A DNA stretch of 64,000 bases from Gottfriedia sp049568075 (GCA_049568075.1 CP144911.1); one strand, 5' to 3'; positions 17,629 through 26,256 are shown, counted from the stretch's first letter. The notes: a model not told the origin generated them from the letters alone. Numbers and translations: made by a program.

Positions 17629-17814
17629 TTATTTTGGAGTGAAGAGTTGAATTAATTCTGCGCAACTAATTTTCCTTAGTAGATCGAAACTTGCCCAACT
17701 ACAAACACGATCCTCCCAAGCTACTAAGCAATGATTATCTTTAGTTTCCATAACCGTTCCCACAGCACCATCTAAGCTAAACATAACATAGTTGCCTATC
17801 GAGAACATTCCCAT
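17629..17814 (-). CDS. small hypothetical protein downstream of fixX
   Basis: A 61-residue protein, roughly MGMFSIGNYVMFSLDGAVG followed by TVMETKDNHCLVAWEDR. The N-terminal half looks like a small beta-barrel (KOW or SH3-like) but I do not recognise the family. Its ATG overlaps the fixX stop as TGATG, indicating translational coupling, so it is the last gene of the fix operon. Confidence 0.6.
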   Translation of the reverse strand: MGMFSIGNYVMFSLDGAVGTVMETKDNHCLVAWEDRVCSWASFDLLRKISCAELIQLFTPK

Positions 17815-18110
17815 CACCCCAATCTAAATATAATTCCGTGCCCACCTTTCGGATATTCCCATTTAATATTTTGATGAGGACAGCCTATTCTACAGCTTCC
17901 ACATTCATGACATCCCTCGTATCCAACATGCATTCGAATATTTTCCCATTTATAAACTTCAGCTGGACAAAATATCGTACAGATTTTATCAGGACATTTT
18001 GTCATACAAATATCGGAATCTAGTACAGTTAAGTGCGATTTTGTATCAGCATTAAAACGAACGAGATACTGCTTTTCTTCGATTGTACTTTCTTTTTTTG
18101 TCTCACTCAT
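17814..18110 (-). CDS. fixX: ferredoxin-like protein FixX
   Basis: FixX is the small iron-sulfur subunit that passes electrons from FixC towards quinone in the FixABCX complex. The 98-residue protein has cysteines in the family pattern: CMTKCPDKICTIFCP and CHECGSCRIGCP, the latter giving a CxxCxxCxxxCP [4Fe-4S] site. It starts next to the fixC stop. Confidence 0.95.
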   Translation of the reverse strand: MSETKKESTIEEKQYLVRFNADTKSHLTVLDSDICMTKCPDKICTIFCPAEVYKWENIRMHVGYEGCHECGSCRIGCPHQNIKWEYPKGGHGIIFRLG

Positions 18111-19406
18111 TTATTTCATCACCTTCCATGCTTTGTATACATCTTTCGCAAGCTTAAGTTTAGCTTTTGCTCCTCCTATATTACTCATAATATTCTTTTG
18201 TTTTTCCCATTTAGATTTACCATCTACTGTAAACATTTGGCTGGCAGATTTATTTAATAGTGGAATATATTGCTCGAAATATTGAGGGAATTTTTCAAAA
18301 TGATGTGTTGCATCTTTATATTTTTTCAAATCCTGTCCTACGAAGCTATTTAGTAATTTATCAGCGTACGGATTTAAAGCAACTTCAGAGTAGTTATCAA
18401 TCGCTTTTGCTTCGATAATGGTCTCTGCTGCTAATCTTCCAGATGTCATTGCCATATTTGATCCTTCACGGTGAATTGCGTTTACTAATTGTGCTGCATC
18501 ACCAATTACTAATACTCCGTTTCCTACCAATTTAGGAATTGATTTGTACCCACCTTCTGGAATTAAATGAGCAAGGTATTCTTGTGGTTCGCTTCCTTGA
18601 ATATACGGTCTAATCATCGGATGATTCTTAACGTATTCTAGTAATTCATAAGGTTTCAATTTGTTTTCAATCATTCCTGATAATAATGTACCGACCCCAA
18701 TACTAAGAGAATCTTTATTTGTATATAAAAATCCTGTGCCAACTATGCCTTTTGTCGCATCTCCAAATAGCTCGATTGCTACACCTTGGTTACCTTCAAG
18801 ACCGAATCGATCTTGAATTATTTTACTATCTAGCTTTAAAATTTCCATTGTAGCTAAAGCAACTTCATCTGGTCGCCATTCTTTATGGAAACCTAAAGAT
18901 TTTCCTAAAAGTGAATTTACGCCATCAGCAAGTACTACCACATCGGCATATATATCACCATCTGGTCGATCCGTTCTTACCCCAACTACCATATCGTTTT
19001 CAACAATACACTCGAGAACAACAGTTTCATTGATTAATAATGCACCTTGTTCTACTGCTTTTTGAGCAAACCATTGATCAAACTTTGAGCGAAGAACCGT
19101 AAAATTATTATAAGGTTCTTCAGCAAATTCAAGACCTTTATATCCAAAGGTTGTAGCGGATTGTTTATCAAGCATCATAACTCGTTGCTCTACAATCACA
19201 CGTTCAATTGGTGCATCCTTCCAAAATTCAGGTATAACGTCCTCCATCATTTTACGATACAATACGCCACCCATAACATTTTTTGAACCAGGATATTCTC
19301 CTCTTTCAATAAGGACAACATTAACACCATTTTTTGCGAGTTCGTATGCACATGAAATTCCTGCTGGGCCTGCTCCAACGACAATTACATCAAATTTTTC
19401 CGGCAT
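18111..19406 (-). CDS. fixC: FixC, FAD-dependent ETF:quinone oxidoreductase-like subunit
   Basis: The 431-residue flavoprotein begins with a Rossmann FAD site (VIVVGAGPAGISCAYELA), has the geranylgeranyl reductase/ETF-QO type core, and a second FAD motif VLVIGDAAQLVNAIHREGSN near residue 290. In FixABCX it takes one electron pair from bifurcated NADH and reduces quinone with FixX. It overlaps fixB by 17 nt. Confidence 0.95.
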   Translation of the reverse strand: MPEKFDVIVVGAGPAGISCAYELAKNGVNVVLIERGEYPGSKNVMGGVLYRKMMEDVIPEFWKDAPIERVIVEQRVMMLDKQSATTFGYKGLEFAEEPYNNFTVLRSKFDQWFAQKAVEQGALLINETVVLECIVENDMVVGVRTDRPDGDIYADVVVLADGVNSLLGKSLGFHKEWRPDEVALATMEILKLDSKIIQDRFGLEGNQGVAIELFGDATKGIVGTGFLYTNKDSLSIGVGTLLSGMIENKLKPYELLEYVKNHPMIRPYIQGSEPQEYLAHLIPEGGYKSIPKLVGNGVLVIGDAAQLVNAIHREGSNMAMTSGRLAAETIIEAKAIDNYSEVALNPYADKLLNSFVGQDLKKYKDATHHFEKFPQYFEQYIPLLNKSASQMFTVDGKSKWEKQKNIMSNIGGAKAKLKLAKDVYKAWKVMK

Positions 19407-20430
19407 GATCGTGATTTTCCTCCTTTAAAGAAAAACTTTCTTGGAATTGGTTAATCAGCATTGGTACAATTTCAAATGCGTCTCCTACGATGCCATAATG
19501 ACAAGATTGAAAAATTGCCGCATTCGGATCTTTATTGATTGCAATAATGAGACCTGAATTTTGCATCCCAACAATATGTTGTATTGCGCCAGATATCCCA
19601 ATTGCAAAATAAATTTTTGGTGTAACCGTTAAGCCAGTCTGACCAACTTGATGATGATGTTCAACCCAGCCAGCTTCAACTACATCACGACTTGCTCCAA
19701 CAGCCGCTCCAATCGATTCTGCAAACATATGAATCAACTGAAATCCGTCTTTACTACCTAATCCTTTACCACCAGCGACGATAAGATCTGCTTCGTCAAT
19801 GCGAACTTTCTTAGTTGTTGCACGTACAATCTCTAATACTTTTGTACGAATATCTTCTTCTTTTAAATCAATTTCCTCTTCAATCACAACACCCTCAGCA
19901 CCAGGAATAGGAGTGAGCGCTTTCATTACCTTCGGACGAACTGTAGCCATTTGAGGTCTATATTTCTTACAAAGAATAGTTGCCATTATATTTCCACCAA
20001 ATGCAGGTCGACTAGCTAATAATAGTCCTGTATCTTCTTCAACATCTAATACAGTTGTATCGGCTGTTAACCCTGTAGGTAAGTCAGTTGCAACTGCACT
20101 AGCTAAATCCTTCCCTTTAGAAGTTGCACCATACAATAAGATTTCGGGCTTATATTTGTTACAACATTCCAGTACTGCTTTCATATAAGACTCCGTACGA
20201 TAATCTTTAAAAATTGGATCATCATATACATAAACGATGTCAGCACCGTATTCAAATAACGTAGGGGCCAATGATTTCACATTTTCACCAATTAATAATC
20301 CTGCTAATTCGCAACCACGTTTTTCAGCTAATTCTTTACCAGCTCCAAGCAATTCAAGTGACACGGGTGCTATGACTTTATCGTTTTCTTCAATAAACAC
20401 CCAAATACCTTTGTACTCTGAGAAATCCAT
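19390..20430 (-). CDS. fixB: FixB, electron transfer flavoprotein alpha-type subunit
   Basis: The 346-residue protein has the ETF-alpha domain I and the C-terminal FAD domain with GSKDGFQLIHMFAESIGAAV, GASRDVVEAGW and the conserved GISGAIQHIVGMQNSGLIIA. It pairs with FixA to form the bifurcating flavin module. The ATG follows the fixA stop directly, with its AAGGAGGGG ribosome binding site inside fixA. Confidence 0.95.
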   Translation of the reverse strand: MDFSEYKGIWVFIEENDKVIAPVSLELLGAGKELAEKRGCELAGLLIGENVKSLAPTLFEYGADIVYVYDDPIFKDYRTESYMKAVLECCNKYKPEILLYGATSKGKDLASAVATDLPTGLTADTTVLDVEEDTGLLLASRPAFGGNIMATILCKKYRPQMATVRPKVMKALTPIPGAEGVVIEEEIDLKEEDIRTKVLEIVRATTKKVRIDEADLIVAGGKGLGSKDGFQLIHMFAESIGAAVGASRDVVEAGWVEHHHQVGQTGLTVTPKIYFAIGISGAIQHIVGMQNSGLIIAINKDPNAAIFQSCHYGIVGDAFEIVPMLINQFQESFSLKEENHDHAGKI

Positions 20431-21258
20431 TTATACCCCTCCTTTCACTTCAAATAACTCTTTCTTCTCATTTAAAATCTTCATCAGTTCATTTACTTTT
20501 TCTAGTGAAGTTCCTTCAAAAACCGTTCCACCTTTAGCCTTCGGTGGAGCCCATACTTTCGATACAATTGTTGGTGAACCTTTCAGACCTAATTGTTTAA
20601 TATCAATATCTTCTAAATCCTTCACTGCCCAGATGGTCGGGTTATACCTGGCAGCCTTTATCATATTTGTAAGTGATGAATAAGGAACTTCATTGATTTC
20701 CTTCTCAACTGCAAATAAACAAGGTAAACTCGTTTTAATCACTTCATGGCCATCTTCTATTTTTCGATGAACAATTGCATAACCTTCATCTTTATTAATT
20801 TCTTGAACCTTCTTAACTGATGTTAACGGTGGTATATCTAAACGACGTGCAATACCTGGTCCAACTTGTCCAGTATCACCGTCAATTGTCATCTTTCCAC
20901 AAATGATTAAATCAATCGCTTGAATTTGTCCTATTTTCTCAATCGCCTTCGTCAAAGCATAACTTGTCGCTAAAGTATCTGCCCCTGCAAATGCACGGTC
21001 TGAAATCATATACCCTTCATCTGCACCGATTTCTATACATTTTCTGATAGCTTTTACAGCAGGTGGTGGCCCCATGGTAATAACCGAAACTGTTCCACCA
21101 TATTTATTCTTAATTCGAACAGCTTCCTCAACAGCATGAGCATCATACGGATTTAATATTGCTGGAGCACTTGCTCGGTCCATCGTATTCGTTTTAGGAT
21201 TCATCTTAATGATCTTCGTATCAGGCACTTGTTTTATACAAACCACAATATGTAACAC
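20431..21258 (-). CDS. fixA: FixA, electron transfer flavoprotein beta-type subunit
   Basis: The 275-residue protein begins HIVVCIKQVPDTKIIKMNP and contains the ETF-beta nucleotide-binding signatures VITMGPPPA, CGKMTIDGDTGQVGPGIA and SLPCLFAVEKEINEVPY. It starts at a GTG behind GGGAGAG. It is the first gene of fixABCX. FixA/FixB types, rather than housekeeping ETF, are indicated by the adjacency of fixC and fixX. Confidence 0.95.
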   Translation of the reverse strand: MLHIVVCIKQVPDTKIIKMNPKTNTMDRASAPAILNPYDAHAVEEAVRIKNKYGGTVSVITMGPPPAVKAIRKCIEIGADEGYMISDRAFAGADTLATSYALTKAIEKIGQIQAIDLIICGKMTIDGDTGQVGPGIARRLDIPPLTSVKKVQEINKDEGYAIVHRKIEDGHEVIKTSLPCLFAVEKEINEVPYSSLTNMIKAARYNPTIWAVKDLEDIDIKQLGLKGSPTIVSKVWAPPKAKGGTVFEGTSLEKVNELMKILNEKKELFEVKGGV

Positions 21259-21371
21259 TTTTTCACTCTCCCTTTTTCTTCCCGTCTCCCATAGTTAGTA
21301 AATGTACATGTTGTTCAAATATATTATTTTTATTGAAGAAATATGATAGAAAGCAACTAAAAAATAGAAAC

Positions 21372-21415
21372 GAAAAAAAAGAGACATTCACAACATTGTA
21401 GTTGAAAATGTCTCT
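21372..21415 (-). terminator. intrinsic terminator of catDE
   Basis: On the minus strand GAGACATT-CAAC pairs with GTTG-AATGTCTC (12 bp with a 2x2 internal loop), followed by eight T. It lies 11 nt beyond the conserved 3'-UTR element at 21426-21545. Confidence 0.9.
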
Positions 21416-21425
21416 TTAGACTGCC

Positions 21426-21545
21426 TGCCAAACGCTCGCTTTCTTCGTTGCTTCGCCTGCCTGCGCGGTGCTCATTACCGTCTAAGGTAACTCCGCTCCT
21501 CACCAGACTTCACGCTTGGAAAGACAAGCGCTTGCAATCAGTCTG
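21426..21545 (-). ncRNA. conserved structured 3'-UTR element, copy A (after catE)
   Basis: This 120-nt stretch is shared with 52066-52166. On the minus strand it starts CAGACTGATTGCAAGCGCTTG and ends GAAGAAAGCGAGCGTTTGGCA. TGC-AAGCGCTTG near the 5' end can pair with the 3' end (about 12 bp, one bulged G). The middle holds the hairpin TTACC-TTAGAC-GGTAA. It starts 21 nt after the catE stop and ends 11 nt before the terminator stem. Compared with copy B it has extra bases in two places. Its function is unknown. Confidence 0.6.
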
Positions 21546-21566
21546 ATACTCATATTTTTTGTATTT

Positions 21567-22430
21567 TTATTTTTCATTACCAACTAATAGTTGGATTGTT
21601 ATGCCTGAAGGGTCCTTCGTAAATGTAACGCCATTTTCTTCAAAAACAAAAGCTCCCATATTCTTTAAACGATTTACTACCACCGATTTTTCTTCTTCAC
21701 TCGGATATAACAACGTAAAATTCTTTAATCCTGCACTTCTATCAGAAGGCGCAACTCCTCCTGCGCTATGCCAAGTATTTAAACCGATGTGATGATGATA
21801 ACGTCCAGTTGAAATAAATAATGCCTGGCTTCCATATTTCGTTACAACATCAAATCCAAGCCCTTCACAATAAAACTTCTCTGTGCTATTTAAATCAGAT
21901 ACTTGTAAATGGATATGCCCCATAATTGTTCCTTTTGGTAGTCCAGTAAAAGCTTCATTCTCAGCAAGTGCCAAAAGCCCATCTACATCTAATCGTTTAC
22001 TATCCATAACGACATACTCATTATGCCATTGCCAATTCTCTGATGGACGATCTGTATAAATTTCAATACCATTCATATCTGGATCCGCTAAATAGATTGC
22101 TTCACTGACTAAATGATCCGAACCACCTTGAAGTGGATTTCTAGTTTCAATCAGATGTTTAAGCACGATACCTAAATCTTTTCGAGTAGGTACTAATAAA
22201 GCAAAATGATACAATCCTGTATTTTGCTCATTTCTAGGTGTAACATTGGCTGGCTGCTCTAATTTAATTAAAACATTTACTCCATCCGCTGTTAAACTGG
22301 CATTTGTAGTTGAATGGTCCAAAACATTTAAACCGATAACCTCTTGGTAAAACGCTAATGAACGCTCTAAATTTGCAACTTTTAATTCAACTGTTGGAGC
22401 ATAAACTTTTGGCTTTTGATGAAAATTCAT
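21567..22430 (-). CDS. catE: catechol-2,3-dioxygenase-type VOC protein CatE
   Basis: The 287-residue protein has two vicinal-oxygen-chelate domains (about 10-130 and 165-280). The second holds GHIHLQVSDLNSTEKFY, RYHHHIGLNTW and a closing PSGITIQL; extradiol dioxygenases use two His and one Glu for Fe(II). Relatives (CatE/YfiE) open catechol rings for detoxification. The start overlaps catD by 4 nt, forming catDE as in B. subtilis. Confidence 0.9.
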   Translation of the reverse strand: MNFHQKPKVYAPTVELKVANLERSLAFYQEVIGLNVLDHSTTNASLTADGVNVLIKLEQPANVTPRNEQNTGLYHFALLVPTRKDLGIVLKHLIETRNPLQGGSDHLVSEAIYLADPDMNGIEIYTDRPSENWQWHNEYVVMDSKRLDVDGLLALAENEAFTGLPKGTIMGHIHLQVSDLNSTEKFYCEGLGFDVVTKYGSQALFISTGRYHHHIGLNTWHSAGGVAPSDRSAGLKNFTLLYPSEEEKSVVVNRLKNMGAFVFEENGVTFTKDPSGITIQLLVGNEK

Positions 22431-22786
22431 TTTAATTTACCTCCTCTAGAAAATAGTACAATTAATGTTAACACTAACAGAACGAATGGAGCCATTGCAA
22501 CACCCATGCCTTGACCCGCATGTAAATGAGTAAATACAGCGCCTACCATAATAATTGCTAATCCAACTGAAGAAAGCTTACCTATTATCAACTTCCAATA
22601 ACCAACTAATAAACCAATTGCACCTAACACCTCAAACGAACCAATCGTATACATCATCCCTTTTGAATAACCATAAACCTCTTTAAAATCATGTAACATC
22701 TGAGTATTGCCACTTAATTTTACAAATCCAGACATTAGAAATGCAATAATTAAAATCCCTTGAATAATTCGAGTAAACCATTTCAT
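22427..22786 (-). CDS. catD: DoxX family membrane protein CatD
   Basis: The 119-residue protein has four membrane helices and the DoxX pattern ILIIAFLMSGFVKLSG near the start. In B. subtilis the homologue CatD (YfiD) is encoded with CatE and is induced by thiol-reactive quinones and catechol; its exact activity is not known. It is the first gene of the catDE unit here. Confidence 0.88.
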   Translation of the reverse strand: MKWFTRIIQGILIIAFLMSGFVKLSGNTQMLHDFKEVYGYSKGMMYTIGSFEVLGAIGLLVGYWKLIIGKLSSVGLAIIMVGAVFTHLHAGQGMGVAMAPFVLLVLTLIVLFSRGGKLK

Positions 22787-22848
22787 TTAAAAAATCTCTC
22801 CCTTTTGTTTTTTACTGAACTTAAATTAAGTACAGTTAATTTTAGAAT

Positions 22849-22889
22849 ATTATACTGAAACCTTACTGTTCTTAGATTAAAAACAGTAA
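22849..22889 (-). promoter_or_regulatory. catDE promoter with operator-like palindrome
   Basis: TATAAT (22854-22849, minus strand) is a perfect -10 box. Just upstream is the inverted repeat TTACTGTT-N11-AACAGTAA (22863-22889), covering the -35 region. A MarR/DUF24-type repressor such as CatR or YodB would be expected to bind such a site, judging by the B. subtilis catDE system; no such regulator gene lies adjacent. Confidence 0.6.
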
Positions 22890-23095
22890 AACTTAAAAAA
22901 ATAGTGTGGTTTATACTTGTTGGTTACTTTTTGTAAGTGCATTTGATTTAAGTAAAGTATATGCGATAACTGTTCTCATTTCAAGTGCATTTTTTTATTT
23001 ATGTTTAACTATTCTCTCAAGGTTAGAATTTTGAGGCTTGTTGAAACATTTCTGCTAAAAGAGATCGTAACTCTATCCAATCGATCCCCATTAGG

Positions 23096-23332
23096 CTATA
23101 AAAATAATTGTTGATTGAACTTTATACCTAAAGGTACAACTGTTTGATAAATAAGATTTAATATTTTAAAACTGTCTAGATCTACTCCTTCTTTCAATTG
23201 ATTTTTAACATGGATAATTACGATATCATCAATGCTTTCAAACCTAGGTTTTCGGGGAGAGATATTATTAGCTTTACAAAGCCTTTTTAATAAATTTTGA
23301 TAATAATCCAGATTTGACTATTTTATTTGCAC
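23096..23332 (-). pseudogene. possible remnant of a small unknown gene with a nonsense codon
   Basis: A minus-strand frame stays open for about 73 codons (SNLDYYQNLLKRLCKANN, then ESIDDIVIIHVKNQLKEG and VPLGIKFN before a stop). The composition looks protein-like, but the only plausible start is a GTG at 23332, four codons before a TAG at 23320-23318. I read it as a decayed gene of unknown function. It could also be chance. Confidence 0.3.
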
Positions 23333-23412
23333 CTCACTCGTTATTCGAAGACATGACAGCTTATATGAATCACCCCGGTTTTTATATATAGTCCTCTATC
23401 CTAAATAAAATA

Positions 23413-23444
23413 AAAATATCGTACATCCAAATGTACGATATTTT
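23413..23444 (-). terminator. intrinsic terminator of the Rrf2-type regulator gene
   Basis: AAAATATCGTACAT and ATGTACGATATTTT make a perfect 14-bp stem with a 4-nt loop, followed on the minus strand by TTATTTTATTT. It starts at the stop codon. Confidence 0.85.
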
Positions 23445-23896
23445 CAAAGTGATTCGATCGTTTTATGACTGGCACGTCTTACAAAATCCGCCAAAGTATA
23501 GTTACATAAAAAGCCAAGTAAGTGCTCTTCTGCTTCAATTGCAAAGTCTGAGAATACGTTGTTCATTACACGTCCACTAGTACAGTCAGATGTGGATTCA
23601 ATTAGTGCGGTTGATAGAGGTTCTGTCATTTGTAGGGCAATGTAGACTTGTTTTAAGGTAATTTCCTCAGGTGACTTAGCTAATAAATAGCCGCCATCTC
23701 GTCCCTCTCTTGCTTCTACTATTTTTTCTTTTACGAGGGGAGCCATGATCCTTCTCATAAATGAAACACCTGATCTAATATGTTTTGCGATTGCTTTACT
23801 TGGTGTAACCCCTTCTGTTGTTGCTAGTAAAACTAATGCCTGAATAGCAAATCCGAACCACTTAGGTGTAACGGAATTTTTACAACTTGACATCAT
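23444..23896 (-). CDS. Rrf2 family transcriptional regulator
   Basis: The 150-residue protein has an Rrf2-type winged helix: FAIQALVLLATTEGVTPSKAIA (helix 1-2), the recognition region HIRSGVSFMRRIMAPLVKEKI, and the wing EAREGRDGGYLLAKSPEEITL. A single cysteine (TSDCTSG) sits where iron-sulfur Rrf2 proteins carry three, so this is more like the YwnA/Rrf2 type without a cluster. The target is unknown; the catDE genes are 0.7 kb downstream. Confidence 0.88.
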   Translation of the reverse strand: MMSSCKNSVTPKWFGFAIQALVLLATTEGVTPSKAIAKHIRSGVSFMRRIMAPLVKEKIVEAREGRDGGYLLAKSPEEITLKQVYIALQMTEPLSTALIESTSDCTSGRVMNNVFSDFAIEAEEHLLGFLCNYTLADFVRRASHKTIESL

Positions 23897-24022
23897 TTAT
23901 CACCATCCAGTGATATTATTATCCTCCGTTTTTGTTTCCCTTGCAAGTATATAGTAGTTTTAGTCTTGTTTAAATGTAAGTAGATACCAATTTACTGGAT
24001 GGATCTAGTTGTTTTTAGACAA

Positions 24023-24055
24023 TAAAAAAAGGATAGAAACTTTGCTTTCCATCCT
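24023..24055 (-). terminator. intrinsic terminator of the SASP gene
   Basis: GGATGGAAA and TTTCTATCC pair (one wobble) around GCAAAG, followed on the minus strand by seven T. Confidence 0.85.
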
Positions 24056-24065
24056 CATTTTTTAT

Positions 24066-24269
24066 TTAACGAGAGTATCCGCCTAGGCTTTGTTCTGCCA
24101 TTTGAACTAGACGCTTCGTAATTTCTCCACCAACTGAACCGTTAGCGCGTGAAGTTGTGTCTGGTCCTAAATGCACTCCAAATTCAGAAGCTATTTCGAA
24201 CTTCATTTGCTCAATTGCTGAACTTGCATTTGGTGAAGCATATTGATTTGAAGATCTTCTGTTTGCCAT
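24066..24269 (-). CDS. small acid-soluble spore protein, alpha/beta type
   Basis: SASPs coat and protect spore DNA. The 67-residue protein contains the two family signatures: KFEIASEFGVHLGPDTTSRANGSVG is split by the germination protease region EIASEFGV, and GGEITKRLVQMAEQSL follows. The length and the end are normal for the family. A near-perfect sigma-G promoter lies upstream and a terminator downstream. Confidence 0.97.
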   Translation of the reverse strand: MANRRSSNQYASPNASSAIEQMKFEIASEFGVHLGPDTTSRANGSVGGEITKRLVQMAEQSLGGYSR

Positions 24270-24323
24270 GTTGTTGACTCCTTTATCTTTTGGATGCTCT
24301 GATGTTGTTTATCAGATTAAAGA

Positions 24324-24353
24324 TAGTATGATTCTAAAAATTTATTCTATACA
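24324..24353 (-). promoter_or_regulatory. sigma-G promoter of the SASP gene
   Basis: On the minus strand TGTATA (24353-24348) and CATACTA (24330-24324) are 17 nt apart. Both boxes and the spacing fit the sigma-G consensus (TGNATA, N17-18, CATNNTA), as expected for forespore-expressed SASP genes. Confidence 0.8.
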
Positions 24354-24565
24354 TTTATTTACAAATTTTTTTCTTTTTACCAATAATACTTCTTGTTACC
24401 ATATGAAGTTTACCTGTATAAATATTTCCAAGTTCAAAAGCTTGTATTATGTCTTAAGATTTTCTATAATCTTAGCATACTGTATATAATTAAAACACAG
24501 TTTATCAAATGAAAACATCTCGTTATTTCCATATATTGAAAATTGTTTTTTAGGAGGAAAATTTT

Positions 24566-25600
24566 ATGATGAATAATCGTTTCCAAGATAAAGTTGCTAA
24601 GAATTTAAGTGAAATACCTTTATCTGTATTAGACTTAGCACCAGTTGTTGAAGGAAGCACTCCTGCAGATGCGTTTAAAAATAGTCTTGATTTAGCACAG
24701 CATGCAGAAAAATGGGGATATCACCGTTACTGGTTTGCCGAACATCATAATATGCCAGCAGTTGCAAGTTCAGCTACCTCAGTTGTAATTGGACATATTG
24801 CAAGTGGAACATCAACGATTCGAGTTGGTTCTGGAGGCATCATGTTACCAAATCATGCCCCATTAGTCATAGCAGAACAATTTGGTACTTTAGAATCACT
24901 ACATCCAGGTCGAATTGATCTCGGATTAGGTCGTGCCCCTGGTAGTGATATGTCAACAACTAGAGCGTTACGAAGAGATTTACGCAGCCACGAAGACTTT
25001 CCTGCTCAATTAGAAGAATTACGTAATTACTTTAATCCGCCAGGTGGAATTGGAAGTTTAACAGTTCAAGCTGTACCTGGTGAAGGTTTAAATATACCAA
25101 TTTGGTTACTAGGATCAAGTGGCTTTAGTGCTCAGTTAGCTGCTGAATTAGGTTTACCATTTGCATTTGCAGCGCATTTCGCACCAGACTATACAGTCCA
25201 AGCAATGCAGTTGTATCACAATAACTTTAAACCATCTGAAGTATTAGATGAACCTTATGCAATGATTGGCTTAAATGTTGTCGTTGCTGACACAGATCAA
25301 GAAGCAAAAAGACTTTTCACAACACAGCAACAATCATTTTTAAACTTAGTGCGTGGTGGCAAACCAGCTCTTTTAAAACCACCAGTTGACGATATGGATG
25401 AAATTTGGAGTCCATTTGAAAAAGAAACACTTGAAAATCAAATGAAACTATCTGCTATTGGTACAATCGAAACCGTTACTGAAAAACTACAAGCAGTATT
25501 AAATATAACAAAAGCTGATGAGATTATGGTAAATGGTTCTGTTTTCGATCATGCAGCGCGTTTATATTCATATGAATTATTAAGTAAAGTATCAAAATAA
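24566..25600 (+). CDS. LLM class flavin-dependent oxidoreductase (luciferase-like)
   Basis: A 344-residue bacterial-luciferase-fold monooxygenase of the MsnO8 group: LSVLDLAPVVEGSTPADAF at the start, YWFAEHHNMP near residue 54, GSGGIMLPNHAPL and RIDLGLGRAPG. Such enzymes use FMNH2 and O2; the substrate is unknown. A GGAGGAAAA ribosome binding site precedes two tandem ATG codons. It is a single gene with its own terminator. Confidence 0.93.
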   Translation: MMNNRFQDKVAKNLSEIPLSVLDLAPVVEGSTPADAFKNSLDLAQHAEKWGYHRYWFAEHHNMPAVASSATSVVIGHIASGTSTIRVGSGGIMLPNHAPLVIAEQFGTLESLHPGRIDLGLGRAPGSDMSTTRALRRDLRSHEDFPAQLEELRNYFNPPGGIGSLTVQAVPGEGLNIPIWLLGSSGFSAQLAAELGLPFAFAAHFAPDYTVQAMQLYHNNFKPSEVLDEPYAMIGLNVVVADTDQEAKRLFTTQQQSFLNLVRGGKPALLKPPVDDMDEIWSPFEKETLENQMKLSAIGTIETVTEKLQAVLNITKADEIMVNGSVFDHAARLYSYELLSKVSK

Positions 25601-25603
25601 ATA

Positions 25604-25638
25604 AAAAAAGGAGAGTTTTAGATGCTCTCCTTTTTTTT
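25604..25638 (+). terminator. intrinsic terminator of the luciferase-like gene
   Basis: AAGGAGAG and CTCTCCTT form an 8-bp stem with a 9-nt loop, followed by eight T. Confidence 0.9.
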
Positions 25639-25662
25639 GTATAGAAGCTTTTATTAATCGTT

Positions 25663-26115
25663 CTACTTTAAAGCTTCTTGTTCAACTCTTTCTAAAAATT
25701 CATGTACAGCTTTTAAATTATTCCCCTTTGGATTAGCTAGCTTTAACATTGCTCGTCCGATAAAATTCACTCCAGCATTCGTGCCTTCATAAATAAATTT
25801 TGTATGTGTATCATCGATTTTTTCTAATATAAATGTCAGATTCGTTTCAAATGCATTCGCTAAAACAAAATGGATTTGCTTTTTTTTATATGATTCAGTG
25901 TCTTCGTATGCTAAAGTTTCAACAATATAAGATTCAACACGTTTTCCTTCTCTATAACTTTGCTGATGCTTTGCACCTACTTCGTTTTCGTTTTTATCGA
26001 TTAAATTATGCTCTTCAACCTTTGGCATTATTTTCTTAATATTTTTATCTAAAAATAGACTCCATACTTTTTCGATATTTGTATTAATAACAATATCTTC
26101 TTTCCATTTAATCAT
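25663..26115 (-). CDS. SRPBCC family (START-like) protein
   Basis: A 150-residue protein with the helix-grip START-like pattern: IVINTNIEKVWSLFLD at the start, alternating strands in the middle, and a long C-terminal helix (NNLKAVHEFLERVEQEAL). Such proteins bind hydrophobic ligands; no ligand can be assigned. The ATG at 26115 is preferred over an in-frame TTG upstream, which overlaps the AGGAAGGA site. Confidence 0.8.
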   Translation of the reverse strand: MIKWKEDIVINTNIEKVWSLFLDKNIKKIMPKVEEHNLIDKNENEVGAKHQQSYREGKRVESYIVETLAYEDTESYKKKQIHFVLANAFETNLTFILEKIDDTHTKFIYEGTNAGVNFIGRAMLKLANPKGNNLKAVHEFLERVEQEALK

Positions 26116-26209
26116 TATTTCTATTCTTCCTTCCTGAAGCAATCTGTTTATCTATTTCGCACAATTTCAAATACTAGTCCTATTATACCGAAATATGTTT
26201 TCATATCAT

Positions 26210-26241
26210 AAAAAAAGTCCTCTCATTTAATGAGAAGACTC
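26210..26241 (-). terminator. intrinsic terminator of the DUF4395 gene
   Basis: On the minus strand AGTCTTCTCATT pairs with AATGAGAGGACT (wobbles allowed), followed by seven T. Confidence 0.8.
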
Positions 26242-26256
26242 TGATTTTTATTTAAT

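Noticed and set aside
21520..21535. cre-like sequence TGCAAGCGCTTG in the 3'-UTR element
   Set aside because: It resembles the catabolite-control core but is placed after a stop codon and before a terminator in both copies, and it pairs with the 3' arm of the element. An RNA role explains it better.
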